From assembly GCA_003558125.1 (NCBI GenBank), contig PWMQ01000101.1, positions 122,127 to 186,126 of the forward strand: a DNA stretch of 64,000 nt, written 5' to 3'. Below the pieces are notes generated by a model, which worked only from the letters and a program-made list of their open reading frames with translations, made no database searches and was not told where the DNA came from. The stretch comes from Natronospira sp. (GTDB lineage: Bacteria > Pseudomonadota > Gammaproteobacteria > Natronospirales > Natronospiraceae). Below, piece by piece: positions 9,242 through 18,394 of the stretch (positions are counted from its first letter, which is position 1; every line of letters starts with the position of its first letter). Made by a program: the position numbers and the translations under genes.

Positions 9242-10405
9242 CTAGAAACGTGCGCTTAGGCGAAGGTAGATATCCTGATCCACTCGGCGTCTGGGGCTGT
9301 CATCCGGCACTTTCAATTCTCGCCGCCAACGATAGCGGCCTTCGAAGGACAGGGCCGGGGTAAAGCGGTACTGATAGCGAATTTCCGCCAGGGCATCATT
9401 ATTTCGGTAATCAACGGAATGGAGCCAGCTGCCTTCGGCCTCGCCATAGACCAGTCCCAGAAGATGGCCCGGCGCCAGATCAAACAGGTTCGCCGAGGCC
9501 TGCCAGGCGCGGCCGCCCAGGGTCCCCTCGTCGCCCGCGTCCAGCAGCCCGGTAGGCACGCGGGCATCGGTGAAGCCCAGTTCTCCCGCCACCACCAATC
9601 GCGTGCCGGACGGGGCCACGGGCCAGGAGGTGGCCAGGCTGCCAGTCAGGCTGCGGTAATCCTCTCGCCGTGGCGACTGGGGGCCGTCAGGGGCCAGGCT
9701 GTCCGGCATCCAGGTGATGGTGACTCGCCTAAGGATCAAGGGGCCGGGTCCGGCAGTGGATTCGAACGCACTGCTCAGGGCCAGGCGACTGCCTGAGTCC
9801 TGGTGGTCGAGGGGGAATCGATAGACGCCGCCAGCCCCGCGCTGGTGGTTGTAGAATAAGCGGCTTCGGCCCTGCCAACGGCCGGGTAGGGGGTGGCTCA
9901 ACTCGATGCCGTCGGTCCAGCTTACGCCTACATTGGAGCTGTCCTTGCGGTCCAGTCCCTTCCCGGGCACGACAGGAATGCCGGCCTGGGCCTGGAAACG
10001 GCCGATCAACACGCCCCATTCCCCGTGTTCAGGCTGCCACTGCCATTGCAGGGTATCGATGGTGGTATCGCCAGTGGCAATGCCGCTACGGGTGGGGGCC
10101 CAGGCCCGGAAATAGGCATCGCCAGTATTGTCGTCACTGCTGTAGCGGCCGGCTGCCCGAATCCGAAAACGCCAGTCGCCGGCCAGGTCTCGGTCCGCGG
10201 ACAGGCGGATTCGGGCCCGCCAATCATCCGCACGCTGGCGTTCACCTTGCCGGTCGAGGCGTTCACTGGCGTACAAGCCGCTGCGGATGTCACCGCCGAA
10301 TTCCCAGGCCGTAACTTGAAGCGGCAGGGCAGTCATCAGCATTATGCTTAGCAGTTGCCCGCGTCCCGGAAGAGAAATCACGGATGACAGCTCCCCTGTG
10401 TTCAT
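9242..10405 (-). CDS. Outer-membrane beta-barrel protein (porin-like), substrate unknown
   Basis: The 387-residue protein has an N-terminal signal peptide ending near LPLQVTA. The rest is built of alternating amphipathic strands (WRFRIRAAGRYSS, LAEIRYQYRFTPALSFEGRY) and ends in a phenylalanine (LRLSARF), the usual Bam recognition signal of outer-membrane barrels. It resembles alginate-export or porin-like families in general style only, and I cannot name a substrate. It is convergent with the transglutaminase-like gene and stands as a single gene. Confidence 0.7.
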   Translation of the reverse strand: MNTGELSSVISLPGRGQLLSIMLMTALPLQVTAWEFGGDIRSGLYASERLDRQGERQRADDWRARIRLSADRDLAGDWRFRIRAAGRYSSDDNTGDAYFRAWAPTRSGIATGDTTIDTLQWQWQPEHGEWGVLIGRFQAQAGIPVVPGKGLDRKDSSNVGVSWTDGIELSHPLPGRWQGRSRLFYNHQRGAGGVYRFPLDHQDSGSRLALSSAFESTAGPGPLILRRVTITWMPDSLAPDGPQSPRREDYRSLTGSLATSWPVAPSGTRLVVAGELGFTDARVPTGLLDAGDEGTLGGRAWQASANLFDLAPGHLLGLVYGEAEGSWLHSVDYRNNDALAEIRYQYRFTPALSFEGRYRWRRELKVPDDSPRRRVDQDIYLRLSARF

Positions 10406-10507
10406 GAGTCTTGTGCTTGTGGGTCTTGATCTTGCGCAAAGGTAGCACGACTGGACCTGGGGTGGCCTGATAGAATGGAGGCTTTGACAGCGACAGGGGA
10501 ATTGGCA

Positions 10508-11254
10508 ATGCAGTTGCGGTTATGTTCCTGGCTTGAGGTGGAGCGTTATCTGGAGGCATCCACCGGCATCATCATTCCCATCGGATCCACCGAGCAGCAT
10601 GGGCCCAATGGCCTGGTGGGAACTGACGCCTTGTGTCCGGAAGTGATTGCCCGTGCCGCAGGTGAACGGGAGGAAATAATGGTCGCGCCGACCCTGTCCA
10701 TTGGCATGGCCCAGCATCACCTCTGCTTTCCGGGTTCGGTGACCCTGCGCCCTCGGACCCTGATGGCTGTGGTTTACGATGTGGTTCAGTCCCTGGCCCG
10801 TCATGGTTTCCGTCACCTGTACTTTCTCAATGGTCACGGCGGCAATATCAATACCGTGCAGGCGGCTTTCGCCGAGTATTACGCTGACTACAGTCTGCAC
10901 GAGACACCCGGCTGTGAAACCAGCACTCATCTCCATCTGGGGAATTGGTTCGCCGGTAATCGGGTTCGGGCCCTTTCCGCCGAGCTCTTCGGTGATGCCG
11001 AAGGTTCCCATGCTACCTGCTCGGAAGTCTCTCTGACCCAATATGCCTATCCCGAGGCCATTAAGCAGGTGGAAATGAGCCCGCGGCGGGCGCCATCGGG
11101 TGGATTCAGGGATGCGGTGGATTTTCGTCGCAACTACCCGGATGGCCGGGTGGGTTCCGACCCCTCCCTGGCATCGCCGGAGGCCGGTGAGAAGCTGTTC
11201 GAGGCAGGGATCGCCGATCTTTTGGATGATTATCGGCAACTGTTGGCCCGGTGA
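10508..11254 (+). CDS. Creatininase-family amidohydrolase
   Basis: The 248-residue protein has the creatininase-family metal-binding motifs: IPIGSTEQHGPNG near the N-terminus, the GTDAL aspartate, and FLNGHGGN in the middle. Known members act on creatinine, on formamide-type pathway intermediates and on peptide substrates, so the substrate cannot be read from sequence. The start is ATG 10508, with AGGGGA ending 7 nt upstream; an in-frame ATG at 10475 lacks a ribosome site. Its stop overlaps the GTG of the next gene. Confidence 0.85.
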   Translation: MQLRLCSWLEVERYLEASTGIIIPIGSTEQHGPNGLVGTDALCPEVIARAAGEREEIMVAPTLSIGMAQHHLCFPGSVTLRPRTLMAVVYDVVQSLARHGFRHLYFLNGHGGNINTVQAAFAEYYADYSLHETPGCETSTHLHLGNWFAGNRVRALSAELFGDAEGSHATCSEVSLTQYAYPEAIKQVEMSPRRAPSGGFRDAVDFRRNYPDGRVGSDPSLASPEAGEKLFEAGIADLLDDYRQLLAR

Positions 11255-12450
11255 GCCAATCCCAGGCCTATGATGTCATCATCATCGGGGCCGGTGCCGC
11301 CGGACTGATGTGTGCACTCACCGCCGGCCAGCGCGGCCGGCGGGTGCTTGTGCTGGATCATGCCAACAAGGTTGGCAAAAAGATCCTCATGTCCGGTGGC
11401 GGTCGCTGTAATTTCACCAATATGTTTTCCACCCCGGATAACTTCCTGTCCGATAACCCCCACTTCTGCAAGTCTGCGCTCAGCCGTTACACGCCCTGGG
11501 ACTTTATCGCGCTGGTGGAATCACATGGCATTCCCTACCATGAGAAAAAGCTCGGCCAGTTGTTCTGCGACCGCAAGTCTCGGGACATCGTCAATTTGCT
11601 GCTTCACGAGTGTCAGTCGGCGGTCGTAGAGATCATGACCCGTATCTCGGTCCTGGAAGTGATCAAGGACGAAGGGTTCCGGCTCCAGACTTCCGCGGGC
11701 CTGTATTCATGCGAGAGCCTGGTGATTGCCACAGGTGGGCTGTCCATTCCCAAAATGGGCGCAAGTGGCTTTGGCTACGACCTGGCCAGGCAGTTCGGTC
11801 TGACTGTTCTGGAAACCCGCGCCGGCCTGGTTCCCTTTACCCTGGATGAACGCAAGCTGCGGGACCTGTCCGATCTGTCCGGCGTCTCGACCGAGGTCGA
11901 AGCCTGTGCAGGTGGGGGAAGTGGGCCACATGCCTGTTTCCGCGAAAATCTGCTGTTCACCCATCGTGGCCTGAGTGGTCCCGCGATATTGCAGGTCTCA
12001 TCTTATTGGCGTCCCGGAGAGGCGGTGGAGCTGGATCTGTTTCCCGCCCAGGCATTGGCTGACACTCTCAAGCAAGCTCGTCGCGAGACACCGAGACAGC
12101 GTCTCAAATCTCTGCTCTCCAACTGGCTGAGTCGCCGCCTGGCGGAGCGTTGGTGTGAGCTTTATCTGGGCAATCCGCGCTTGGCAGATATGTCAGACAA
12201 GGATGTTGAGGATGTGATCGCTTATTGTCAGCCCTGGCAATTGCGGCCTTCGGGGACGGAAGGTTATCGCACCGCCGAGGTGACCCTGGGTGGGGTGGAT
12301 ACTCGGCAACTGTCTTCCCAAACCATGGAATGTCGCAGCGTGTCGGGGCTTTATTTCATTGGTGAGGTGGTCGATGTGACGGGGCACCTGGGCGGTCATA
12401 ATTTTCAGTGGGCCTGGGCGTCGGGGCGTGCGGCGGGAGAGGTTGTTTGA
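11251..12450 (+). CDS. BaiN/YhiN (HI0933) family NAD(P)/FAD-dependent oxidoreductase
   Basis: The 399-residue flavoprotein has the Rossmann FAD motif IIIGAGAAGLMCA at the N-terminus, the family signature KKILMSGGGRCNFTN, and the C-terminal GGHNFQWAWASG. The family is widespread and mostly uncharacterised; the name BaiN comes from a bile-acid-inducible member. The GTG start at 11251 overlaps the upstream TGA, so it is co-translated with the creatininase-family gene. Confidence 0.9.
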   Translation: MSQSQAYDVIIIGAGAAGLMCALTAGQRGRRVLVLDHANKVGKKILMSGGGRCNFTNMFSTPDNFLSDNPHFCKSALSRYTPWDFIALVESHGIPYHEKKLGQLFCDRKSRDIVNLLLHECQSAVVEIMTRISVLEVIKDEGFRLQTSAGLYSCESLVIATGGLSIPKMGASGFGYDLARQFGLTVLETRAGLVPFTLDERKLRDLSDLSGVSTEVEACAGGGSGPHACFRENLLFTHRGLSGPAILQVSSYWRPGEAVELDLFPAQALADTLKQARRETPRQRLKSLLSNWLSRRLAERWCELYLGNPRLADMSDKDVEDVIAYCQPWQLRPSGTEGYRTAEVTLGGVDTRQLSSQTMECRSVSGLYFIGEVVDVTGHLGGHNFQWAWASGRAAGEVV

Positions 12451-12470
12451 ATGAATTAATCAGAGGTCCC

Positions 12471-13718
12471 TTAGCTGGATGCGACTGAACTGTCGTTGGT
12501 GAGCATCAACTCTCTTTGGGTGATCTGGTGGCGAGCCGGTTCAACCACACGCCGGATTTGCCAGCCGGATTCCGGTTGACGGGTCGCAGCCAGGGCAAGA
12601 TCCATCAACTTGCGCTTTTCCAGTTTATGACCTTTCGTATCCCGCAGCAGAAGAACCTGGGGCAGCAGCCGGGCACTGCGGCCCGCGGAGATAACCAGGG
12701 CAATGCTGCCATTGACCAGTTCCACCACACTGCCTACCGGGAAGATGCCCACGCAACGGATGAATTCGTCCATCAGGTCCTGGCCGAAGGTGTCTTTGCC
12801 ATGACGTTGCATGGTACGTAGCACCTGATCAGCGGCCAGTCCGCGGTGATAGGGCCGGTCGCTGGTCATGGCGTCATAGACATCGGCAATGGCCGCGGCG
12901 AGAACCGGGCGACTGAGTTCGTCCTGTGGAAATGCTTCGGGATAGCCGGCACCGTTAACTCGGCGATGATGGCCACGAATGATGGCAAGGGCAACGTCTG
13001 GAATCTGGCCCGAGCCGCGCATCATGCGATAACCGATTTCGGGATGCTGACGCATGATCTTCCATTCCTCGGGAGTCAGCCTGTCCGGTTTGTTGAGCAC
13101 TGCCTCCGGAATCTCCGCCTTGCCGATGTCATGCAATAGCGCGCCCATGCCAATGGCTTTCAAATCTTCATCGCCATAGCCCAGGTGATGACAGAAGGCC
13201 AGAGTGAGTACACAGACATTCAGGCAATGAAGCGAGGTGTACTCATCCCGGTTCTTCATCTGAGTTAGCCAGACCACTACATCCGGGTAATCGGTGATGG
13301 CATCAACCAGCGTGCCAACGAACTCCTTGGCTTCTTCGCTATCCACGCTGTGACCCATGCGAATATCGGTGAACAGTTGCTTGAGATAATCGTGGGTCCG
13401 GATCCGGTTTTCCCGTTGTTGCTCCAGGGTCGCGATAATTCGCTGGGGGTTAAGGCGCGTGTCCTTCAGGCGGCTGGTAGGCTGGGCAGCTTCTTTGGGC
13501 TGGGCCGGGGAGGGTTTGTGGGAAACAGGGCCCTGAACATCGATCCGGGACAACTCCGGATCCACGTCGACAAAGCGACAGATCTCGCGGATGGTATCCA
13601 GGTCTTCCTGCCGTTCCAGCAAAAAGCCCTGAAACAGAAAGGGGCTCTCCAGCCAGGGACGATCCAGCCGGCTGATGTACATCCCCAGTGCGAGGTCCCC
13701 GACTTCCTTCCTAATCAT
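12471..13718 (-). CDS. HD-GYP domain protein with N-terminal DUF3391
   Basis: An N-terminal DUF3391 region (LALGMYISRLDRPW) precedes an HD-GYP domain, the class of c-di-GMP phosphodiesterases that make GMP or pGpG. HDIGK is intact, but the motif usually written HHExxDGxGYP reads HHRRVNGAGYP here, replacing two charged residues. Activity is therefore uncertain. A TTG two codons upstream (13724) has better spacing from GGGAG and is an alternative start. It is the last gene of the minus-strand run SCO1, PCu(A)C, psd, fRMsr. Confidence 0.85.
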   Translation of the reverse strand: MIRKEVGDLALGMYISRLDRPWLESPFLFQGFLLERQEDLDTIREICRFVDVDPELSRIDVQGPVSHKPSPAQPKEAAQPTSRLKDTRLNPQRIIATLEQQRENRIRTHDYLKQLFTDIRMGHSVDSEEAKEFVGTLVDAITDYPDVVVWLTQMKNRDEYTSLHCLNVCVLTLAFCHHLGYGDEDLKAIGMGALLHDIGKAEIPEAVLNKPDRLTPEEWKIMRQHPEIGYRMMRGSGQIPDVALAIIRGHHRRVNGAGYPEAFPQDELSRPVLAAAIADVYDAMTSDRPYHRGLAADQVLRTMQRHGKDTFGQDLMDEFIRCVGIFPVGSVVELVNGSIALVISAGRSARLLPQVLLLRDTKGHKLEKRKLMDLALAATRQPESGWQIRRVVEPARHQITQRELMLTNDSSVASS

Positions 13719-13753
13719 GCTCAAGGGCGGCTCCCTGCCCGAAATTGGGCGCT

Positions 13754-14227
13754 TCAGTCCAGCACCGTGATCAAGGCCTCGAGGCCCTGACGGTCCTGTT
13801 CATCAAAGCGTGCCCTATGTGGAGAATCGATGTCCAGTACCCCAAGCAGCCGGCCATCGCGGACCAGTGGAATGACGATCTCCGACTGGCTGGCGCTGTC
13901 GCAGGCAATATGCCCCGGGAAGGCGTCCACGTCGTCCACGACGAGGCTTTCCCGCCGCTCCGCGGCCGTGCCACAGACGCCTTCACCCAGACGGATCCGG
14001 ACGCAGGCCGGCTTACCCTGAAAGGGGCCGACCACCAGCTCGCCGTCATCCATCAGGTAGAAGCCGGCCCAGTTCACGTCCGGCAGGCTGTGGTAGATCA
14101 GGGCGGACAGATTGGCGCAATTGGCGATCAACTGTTTTTCTCCGGCGACCAGGCCCATTGCCGCCAGGCGGAGATCGTCGTAGAAACTCTCGCGCTGGGA
14201 GTAATCGAGTTGCGGCAGACTGAACAT
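13754..14227 (-). CDS. msrC: Free methionine-(R)-sulfoxide reductase (GAF domain, fRMsr)
   Basis: This single GAF-domain enzyme of 157 residues reduces free methionine-R-sulfoxide. It shows the characteristic spacing of cysteines: C in PACVRI, C in GVCGTA and the catalytic C in HIACDSASQSE. The WAGFYL motif of the ligand pocket is also present. It starts 5 nt after the psd stop and is therefore co-transcribed. Together with msrB it gives the organism both protein-bound and free Met-R-sulfoxide repair. Confidence 0.92.
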   Translation of the reverse strand: MFSLPQLDYSQRESFYDDLRLAAMGLVAGEKQLIANCANLSALIYHSLPDVNWAGFYLMDDGELVVGPFQGKPACVRIRLGEGVCGTAAERRESLVVDDVDAFPGHIACDSASQSEIVIPLVRDGRLLGVLDIDSPHRARFDEQDRQGLEALITVLD

Positions 14228-14232
14228 GCGAT

Positions 14233-15102
14233 CTAGTCTCCTTGGACCAGGGCCTGCCCCATTCGCAGGGCGGCGGTGGGATAAAGGCGGCGATCAAAGG
14301 CCGGCGCCCCTTCCGGCAGCATCAGAATCACGGTGCTCCCCATGTTGAAACGGCCCAGCTCCGCGCCCTGGGCCAATGCCCGCTGACTGGCAGGCGGCAA
14401 TGGCAGCTCCCGCGCCTGCAGCCGGGTGGGAGGGGTGATCTCCCCTGTCCAGACGGTTTCAATGGACCCCACCAACAGGGCACCCACCATCACCACCGCC
14501 ATGGGGCCATACTTTGTATCGAATTCCGCGACCACGCGTTCGTTACGGGCGAACAGTCCGGGAATCACTCGGGTGGTGGCCGGGTTGACCGAGAACAGCC
14601 GCCCCGGGAGGTGGCGCAGGGCGGTCAACTGGCCGCTCATTGGCATGTGGATACGGTGATAGTTATGGGGCGCCAGGTAGATGGTGCAGAAGCGTCCATT
14701 CTCGAAATCCGTCTGTCGCCCCGAGCGTCCCAGCAGCTCCTCGAAGCGATACCAGCGCCGCTTGGCCTGGAACAGCCGTCCGGCGCTGATCTGTCCCAGC
14801 TGACTGATGCGTCCATCCACGGGGGAGAGCACCGGGGCGTTTGCCAGTGGTCTGGCATCGGGCTTGAGCGCACGGCTAAAGAAGTCATTGAAACTGTCGT
14901 AGTCGCCCGGGTTCTCCCGTTCGGCCTCGGACAGCTCCACCGGGAAGCGATTCAGAAAACCGTCGATCAGACGTTTCCGCAGCCAGGGGCGGCGGGAACG
15001 AGTGACGGCATGGACCAGCCGCGACAGGGCATGCTGGGGCAGCAGATGCTGTGGCAGGGCACGGCAATAATCACCCAGAGTGGGAGGGGGCGCCTGCCGC
15101 AT
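14233..15102 (-). CDS. psd: Phosphatidylserine decarboxylase proenzyme
   Basis: Psd makes phosphatidylethanolamine from phosphatidylserine at the inner membrane. The 289-residue proenzyme has the self-cleavage site in the form MGST near the C-terminus (the LGST motif of the family), where the serine becomes the pyruvoyl group. The motifs SPVDGRI and HNYHRIHMP are also visible. ATG 15102 overlaps the upstream stop codon as TGATG, so translation is coupled to the copper chaperone gene; a TTG one codon earlier is less likely. Confidence 0.95.
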   Translation of the reverse strand: MRQAPPPTLGDYCRALPQHLLPQHALSRLVHAVTRSRRPWLRKRLIDGFLNRFPVELSEAERENPGDYDSFNDFFSRALKPDARPLANAPVLSPVDGRISQLGQISAGRLFQAKRRWYRFEELLGRSGRQTDFENGRFCTIYLAPHNYHRIHMPMSGQLTALRHLPGRLFSVNPATTRVIPGLFARNERVVAEFDTKYGPMAVVMVGALLVGSIETVWTGEITPPTRLQARELPLPPASQRALAQGAELGRFNMGSTVILMLPEGAPAFDRRLYPTAALRMGQALVQGD

Positions 15103-15581
15103 CAATGATGCCCCCGATGTTCGTGATGGTCATGATGGTCATCGTCATCATCCCGGCCCGTGCGTCGCTTGACCGGAACGGCCAGCTCAAGCAGCTGACC
15201 ATTGTCGAATTCGAGCACCAGATGAGCCCAGTCTCCGACGGATAGCTCTTCACGCGGCTCATGCAACATCAGGTGTTTGCCACCGGGTTTCAACTCGACC
15301 CGGCCTTCCGCGGGCACTGCAATTTCATCGACCGCACGCATTTTCGCCTGACCATCTTCATGGATGGTTTCATGGATCTCGGCGCGGCGAAATTCCTCAC
15401 TTCGAACGTTCACCAGGGTGATGGTCTCGTCGCCCTGGTTGACCAGGTCGAGGTAGGCGGCGGTTACCGAGGATCCCGGTGGTGCTTCGCGCACCCAGGG
15501 CGATTCGGCAGTCACCGGGGGGGCGGCCTGCACAGCCAGGGAAAGGGTAAGCAGGCCGAGCGCCAGAAACAGAGTTCTCAT
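15102..15581 (-). CDS. Periplasmic copper chaperone PCu(A)C
   Basis: The 159-residue protein has a cleavable signal peptide (ending near VQA) and the PCu(A)C copper-binding pattern: His and Met residues in EIHETIHEDGQAKM and HLMLHEP. Such proteins pass Cu(I) to SCO1 and cytochrome c oxidase. A C-terminal tail rich in Asp and His (DDDDDHHDHHEHRGHH) follows the domain and could be an extra metal-binding site. The SCO1 gene lies just upstream, in keeping with joint copper delivery. Confidence 0.9.
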   Translation of the reverse strand: MRTLFLALGLLTLSLAVQAAPPVTAESPWVREAPPGSSVTAAYLDLVNQGDETITLVNVRSEEFRRAEIHETIHEDGQAKMRAVDEIAVPAEGRVELKPGGKHLMLHEPREELSVGDWAHLVLEFDNGQLLELAVPVKRRTGRDDDDDHHDHHEHRGHH

Positions 15582-15610
15582 ATCGTCGGATATCCTTTGG
15601 AAGTCAGTAC

Positions 15611-16273
15611 TTACTGATGTTGGGCGTGCTGCTGACCCAGGTCCTGTCCCAGATAGCGGACGATGGCTTCAAAGTCCCGGCTTATCTGATCGGGCTGATG
15701 CGGGGCGGTGAAAAAGGCCTGGATATTACCGTCCGGCCCCACCAGGGTCAGAGAGGATCCATGATCTACTTCGTAATCCTCGCCGGGATCAACATCCGGG
15801 ATGGAGACCGGCACACCCATTGAGCGCGCCAGCTCCACAACCTCTGCCTCACCGCCGGTGACGCCCAGAAAGTTGCGGTTGAAATAGGGCACGTATTCGG
15901 CAAGGCGCTCGGGCGTGTCCCGGGCGGGGTCCACGGAGACAAATAGCACGGAGGGCGGCATCACTCGCCCGTTCTCCTGGACCATGCGGTGGACCTGATT
16001 CATCTGCACCATGGTCTCGGGGCAAATGTCGGGACAATGGGTGAAACCGAAGAAAACCAGGGTCCATTGGCCCTTGAGTCGTTCCGGCGACCAGTAGGTC
16101 CCGTGATGGTCGAGCAGTTGCAGCTCCGGGATCAGGCGAGGCTGCTCCAGCAGCACGGCCTCGGTGTCCGGTTGCTGACCGGGTCTGTCGGAAGTCAACC
16201 AGGCTACCGTGGCACCGGCGGCCGCGAAGCAAAGGATGACTAGTGGGATGAGGATCTGCCTGATACTGTTCAT
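15611..16273 (-). CDS. SCO1/SenC family copper metallochaperone
   Basis: The 220-residue protein has one N-terminal membrane anchor (ILIPLVILCFAAAGATVAWL) and a periplasmic thioredoxin-like fold with the CPDICP copper/thiol motif and a distal histidine in VDHGSS. The family assembles the CuA site of cytochrome c oxidase. ATG 16273 was chosen because it gives the anchor directly; the frame is open to 16438 but that extension lacks family features. It is first in the run leading to PCu(A)C and psd. Confidence 0.92.
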   Translation of the reverse strand: MNSIRQILIPLVILCFAAAGATVAWLTSDRPGQQPDTEAVLLEQPRLIPELQLLDHHGTYWSPERLKGQWTLVFFGFTHCPDICPETMVQMNQVHRMVQENGRVMPPSVLFVSVDPARDTPERLAEYVPYFNRNFLGVTGGEAEVVELARSMGVPVSIPDVDPGEDYEVDHGSSLTLVGPDGNIQAFFTAPHQPDQISRDFEAIVRYLGQDLGQQHAQHQ

Positions 16274-16361
16274 GGTTGCAATTATCCCATAACTGGCCCG
16301 GGAACTGCAGGTCCCGGTGGTATGATGAGCGGCCAGTTTCGCTGCCAGGAGGCCTTGACGC

Positions 16362-17288
16362 GTGTCGCGCTTTTCCTCAGAACCGGACGGACTTGAGACC
16401 GTCGCCGATTTTGTCCGCTGGGCGGCCAGCGAGTTCAATCGGGCCGGCCTGTATTTTGGTCACGGCACCGACAATGCCCTCGATGAATCCATCTGGCTGG
16501 TTCTTCACGCCCTGGCGGTCCCCCCGCCGCTGCCGGATGCCCTCTACTCGGCACGGCTGACGCCCACGGAGCGGGCGGAAGTGGTGGAATTGATCGGTGA
16601 GCGTCTCAGCAGCCGGAAGCCGGCCGCCTACCTTACCGGACAGGCACGCTTCGCCGGGCTGGATTTTCATGTCACCGAGGATGTGCTGGTTCCCCGCTCG
16701 CCGCTGGCTGAGCTGATCGAGCAGGGCTTTGGCCCCTTCGCTCCGCCCACGGGGTTCAATCGGGTGCTCGATCTGTGTACCGGCAGTGGCTGCATTGCCA
16801 TTGCCTGCGCCATGCATCTGGGTGTCGATGAGGTTCATGCCACCGAACTCTCGGCCGAGGCCCTTGCCGTGGCTCGCCGAAACGTCGCTCGTTATGGTTT
16901 GCAGTCCGTGGTCCAGCTCCACCAGGGCGATCTTTTCGCCGATGCGCCGAGGCAGGGCTACGATCTGATCATCAGTAATCCGCCCTACGTGCCCGACACG
17001 GAAATGGCCGAACTGCCGGTCGAGTATCAGCGCGAGCCGGTGCTGGGGCTGCGGGCCGAGGAGGAGGGCACTGCCATTGCCGCTCGTATCATCGCCTCGG
17101 CGGCCGATTATCTTTCGCCGGAGGGCATTCTGGTCATCGAGGTGGGCAATGCGGCCGAAGCGCTCGCCAATCGCTTCAACGAGCTGCCCATGGAATGGCC
17201 CCTGTTCGAGCGGGGTGGCCAGGGGATATGCGTGATTCATGCGGCCGATCTGGGCGCCATTGCCGCCGACGGCCCGGGGAGGGATTGA
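16362..17288 (+). CDS. prmB: Ribosomal protein L3 N5-glutamine methyltransferase
   Basis: A 308-residue SAM methyltransferase with motif I ([14 protein letters not shown]), the catalytic NPPY ([10 protein letters not shown]) and an N-terminal helical bundle. NPPY enzymes of this group methylate glutamine in L3 (PrmB) or release factors (PrmC). PrmB is preferred because aroC follows directly, the classic gammaproteobacterial order. The GTG start at 16362 has AGGAGG 9 nt upstream. Confidence 0.93.
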   Translation: MSRFSSEPDGLETVADFVRWAASEFNRAGLYFGHGTDNALDESIWLVLHALAVPPPLPDALYSARLTPTERAEVVELIGERLSSRKPAAYLTGQARFAGLDFHVTEDVLVPRSPLAELIEQGFGPFAPPTGFNRVLDLCTGSGCIAIACAMHLGVDEVHATELSAEALAVARRNVARYGLQSVVQLHQGDLFADAPRQGYDLIISNPPYVPDTEMAELPVEYQREPVLGLRAEEEGTAIAARIIASAADYLSPEGILVIEVGNAAEALANRFNELPMEWPLFERGGQGICVIHAADLGAIAADGPGRD

Positions 17289-17290
17289 CC

Positions 17291-18394
17291 ATGCCGGGTA
17301 ATGGATTCGGTGAGCGCTTCCGTGTCAGCAGCTTCGGCGAGAGTCATGGCCCCGCCCTGGGCTGCATAGTCGAAGGCTGTCCACCGGGGCTGGCCGTGGA
17401 CGAGGCCCTGATCCAGGCCGATGTGGAGCGCCGTCGGACGGGGCGCTCGCGCCACACCAGTCAGCGTCGTGAGCCTGATCAGGTACGCATTCTCTCGGGG
17501 GTTTTCGAGGGCAAGACGACTGGCACCCCGATCGGATTGCTGGTGGAGAACCAGGACCAGAAACCCAAGGACTATCGCAACATCGCCGATCGCTTCCGCC
17601 CCGGGCATGCCGATTACAGTTATATGCACAAATACGGCCGGCGGGACTATCGAGGTGGTGGCCGCTCCTCGGCACGGGAGACGGTCATGCGTGTGGCGGC
17701 CGGCGCCATCGCCCGTCAGTATCTGCGCCAGCATTTGGGCGTGGAGGTCCGGGGCTACCTTGCCCAGCTCGGGGAAATCCCCCTGGGCTTTGCCGACTGG
17801 AGCGCCGTGGATGACAACCCCTTTTTCTGCGCCGACCCGGAGCGGGTAGAGGAGTTGGAGGCGTACATGCACCGTCTGCGCAAGTCCGGTGATTCCGTGG
17901 GCGCGCGCATCAATCTGGTGGCCACCGGCATGCCGGTGGGCCTGGGTGAGCCGGTGTTCGATCGCCTGGATGCGGATGTGGCCAAGGCCATGATGGGGAT
18001 CAATGCCGTCAAGAGTGTCGAGGTAGGCGATGGTTTCGCCTGCGTCCATCAAAAGGGTACCGAGCACCGGGATGAAATGACCCCGGAGGGCTTTCTCAGC
18101 AATCATGCCGGCGGCGTGCTGGGCGGTATCAGTACCGGCCAGGACCTGCGGGTGAGCATCGCCCTCAAGCCCACCTCCAGTTTGCGTCTGCCCGGTCGCA
18201 GCGTGGATGTGGCGGGGCAGGCGGTGGAAGTGGTGACCACTGGCCGGCACGATCCCTGTGTGGGGCTGAGGGCAGTGCCCATCGCCGAGGCCATGCTCCT
18301 GCTGGTGATCATGGACCACTGGCTGCGGCACCGGGCCCAGAACGCGGATGTGGACGCCCCGGGGCCTCGGATTCCGGCACGCCCGGGGGAATGA
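17291..18394 (+). CDS. aroC: Chorismate synthase
   Basis: AroC converts EPSP to chorismate, using reduced FMN as cofactor. The 367-residue protein shows the three family signatures: [18 protein letters not shown] near the N-terminus, [16 protein letters not shown] in the middle, and [18 protein letters not shown] near the C-terminus. ATG 17291 is 2 nt after the prmB stop. Its last codons overlap the MFS gene start (ATGA). Confidence 0.97.
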   Translation: MPGNGFGERFRVSSFGESHGPALGCIVEGCPPGLAVDEALIQADVERRRTGRSRHTSQRREPDQVRILSGVFEGKTTGTPIGLLVENQDQKPKDYRNIADRFRPGHADYSYMHKYGRRDYRGGGRSSARETVMRVAAGAIARQYLRQHLGVEVRGYLAQLGEIPLGFADWSAVDDNPFFCADPERVEELEAYMHRLRKSGDSVGARINLVATGMPVGLGEPVFDRLDADVAKAMMGINAVKSVEVGDGFACVHQKGTEHRDEMTPEGFLSNHAGGVLGGISTGQDLRVSIALKPTSSLRLPGRSVDVAGQAVEVVTTGRHDPCVGLRAVPIAEAMLLLVIMDHWLRHRAQNADVDAPGPRIPARPGE

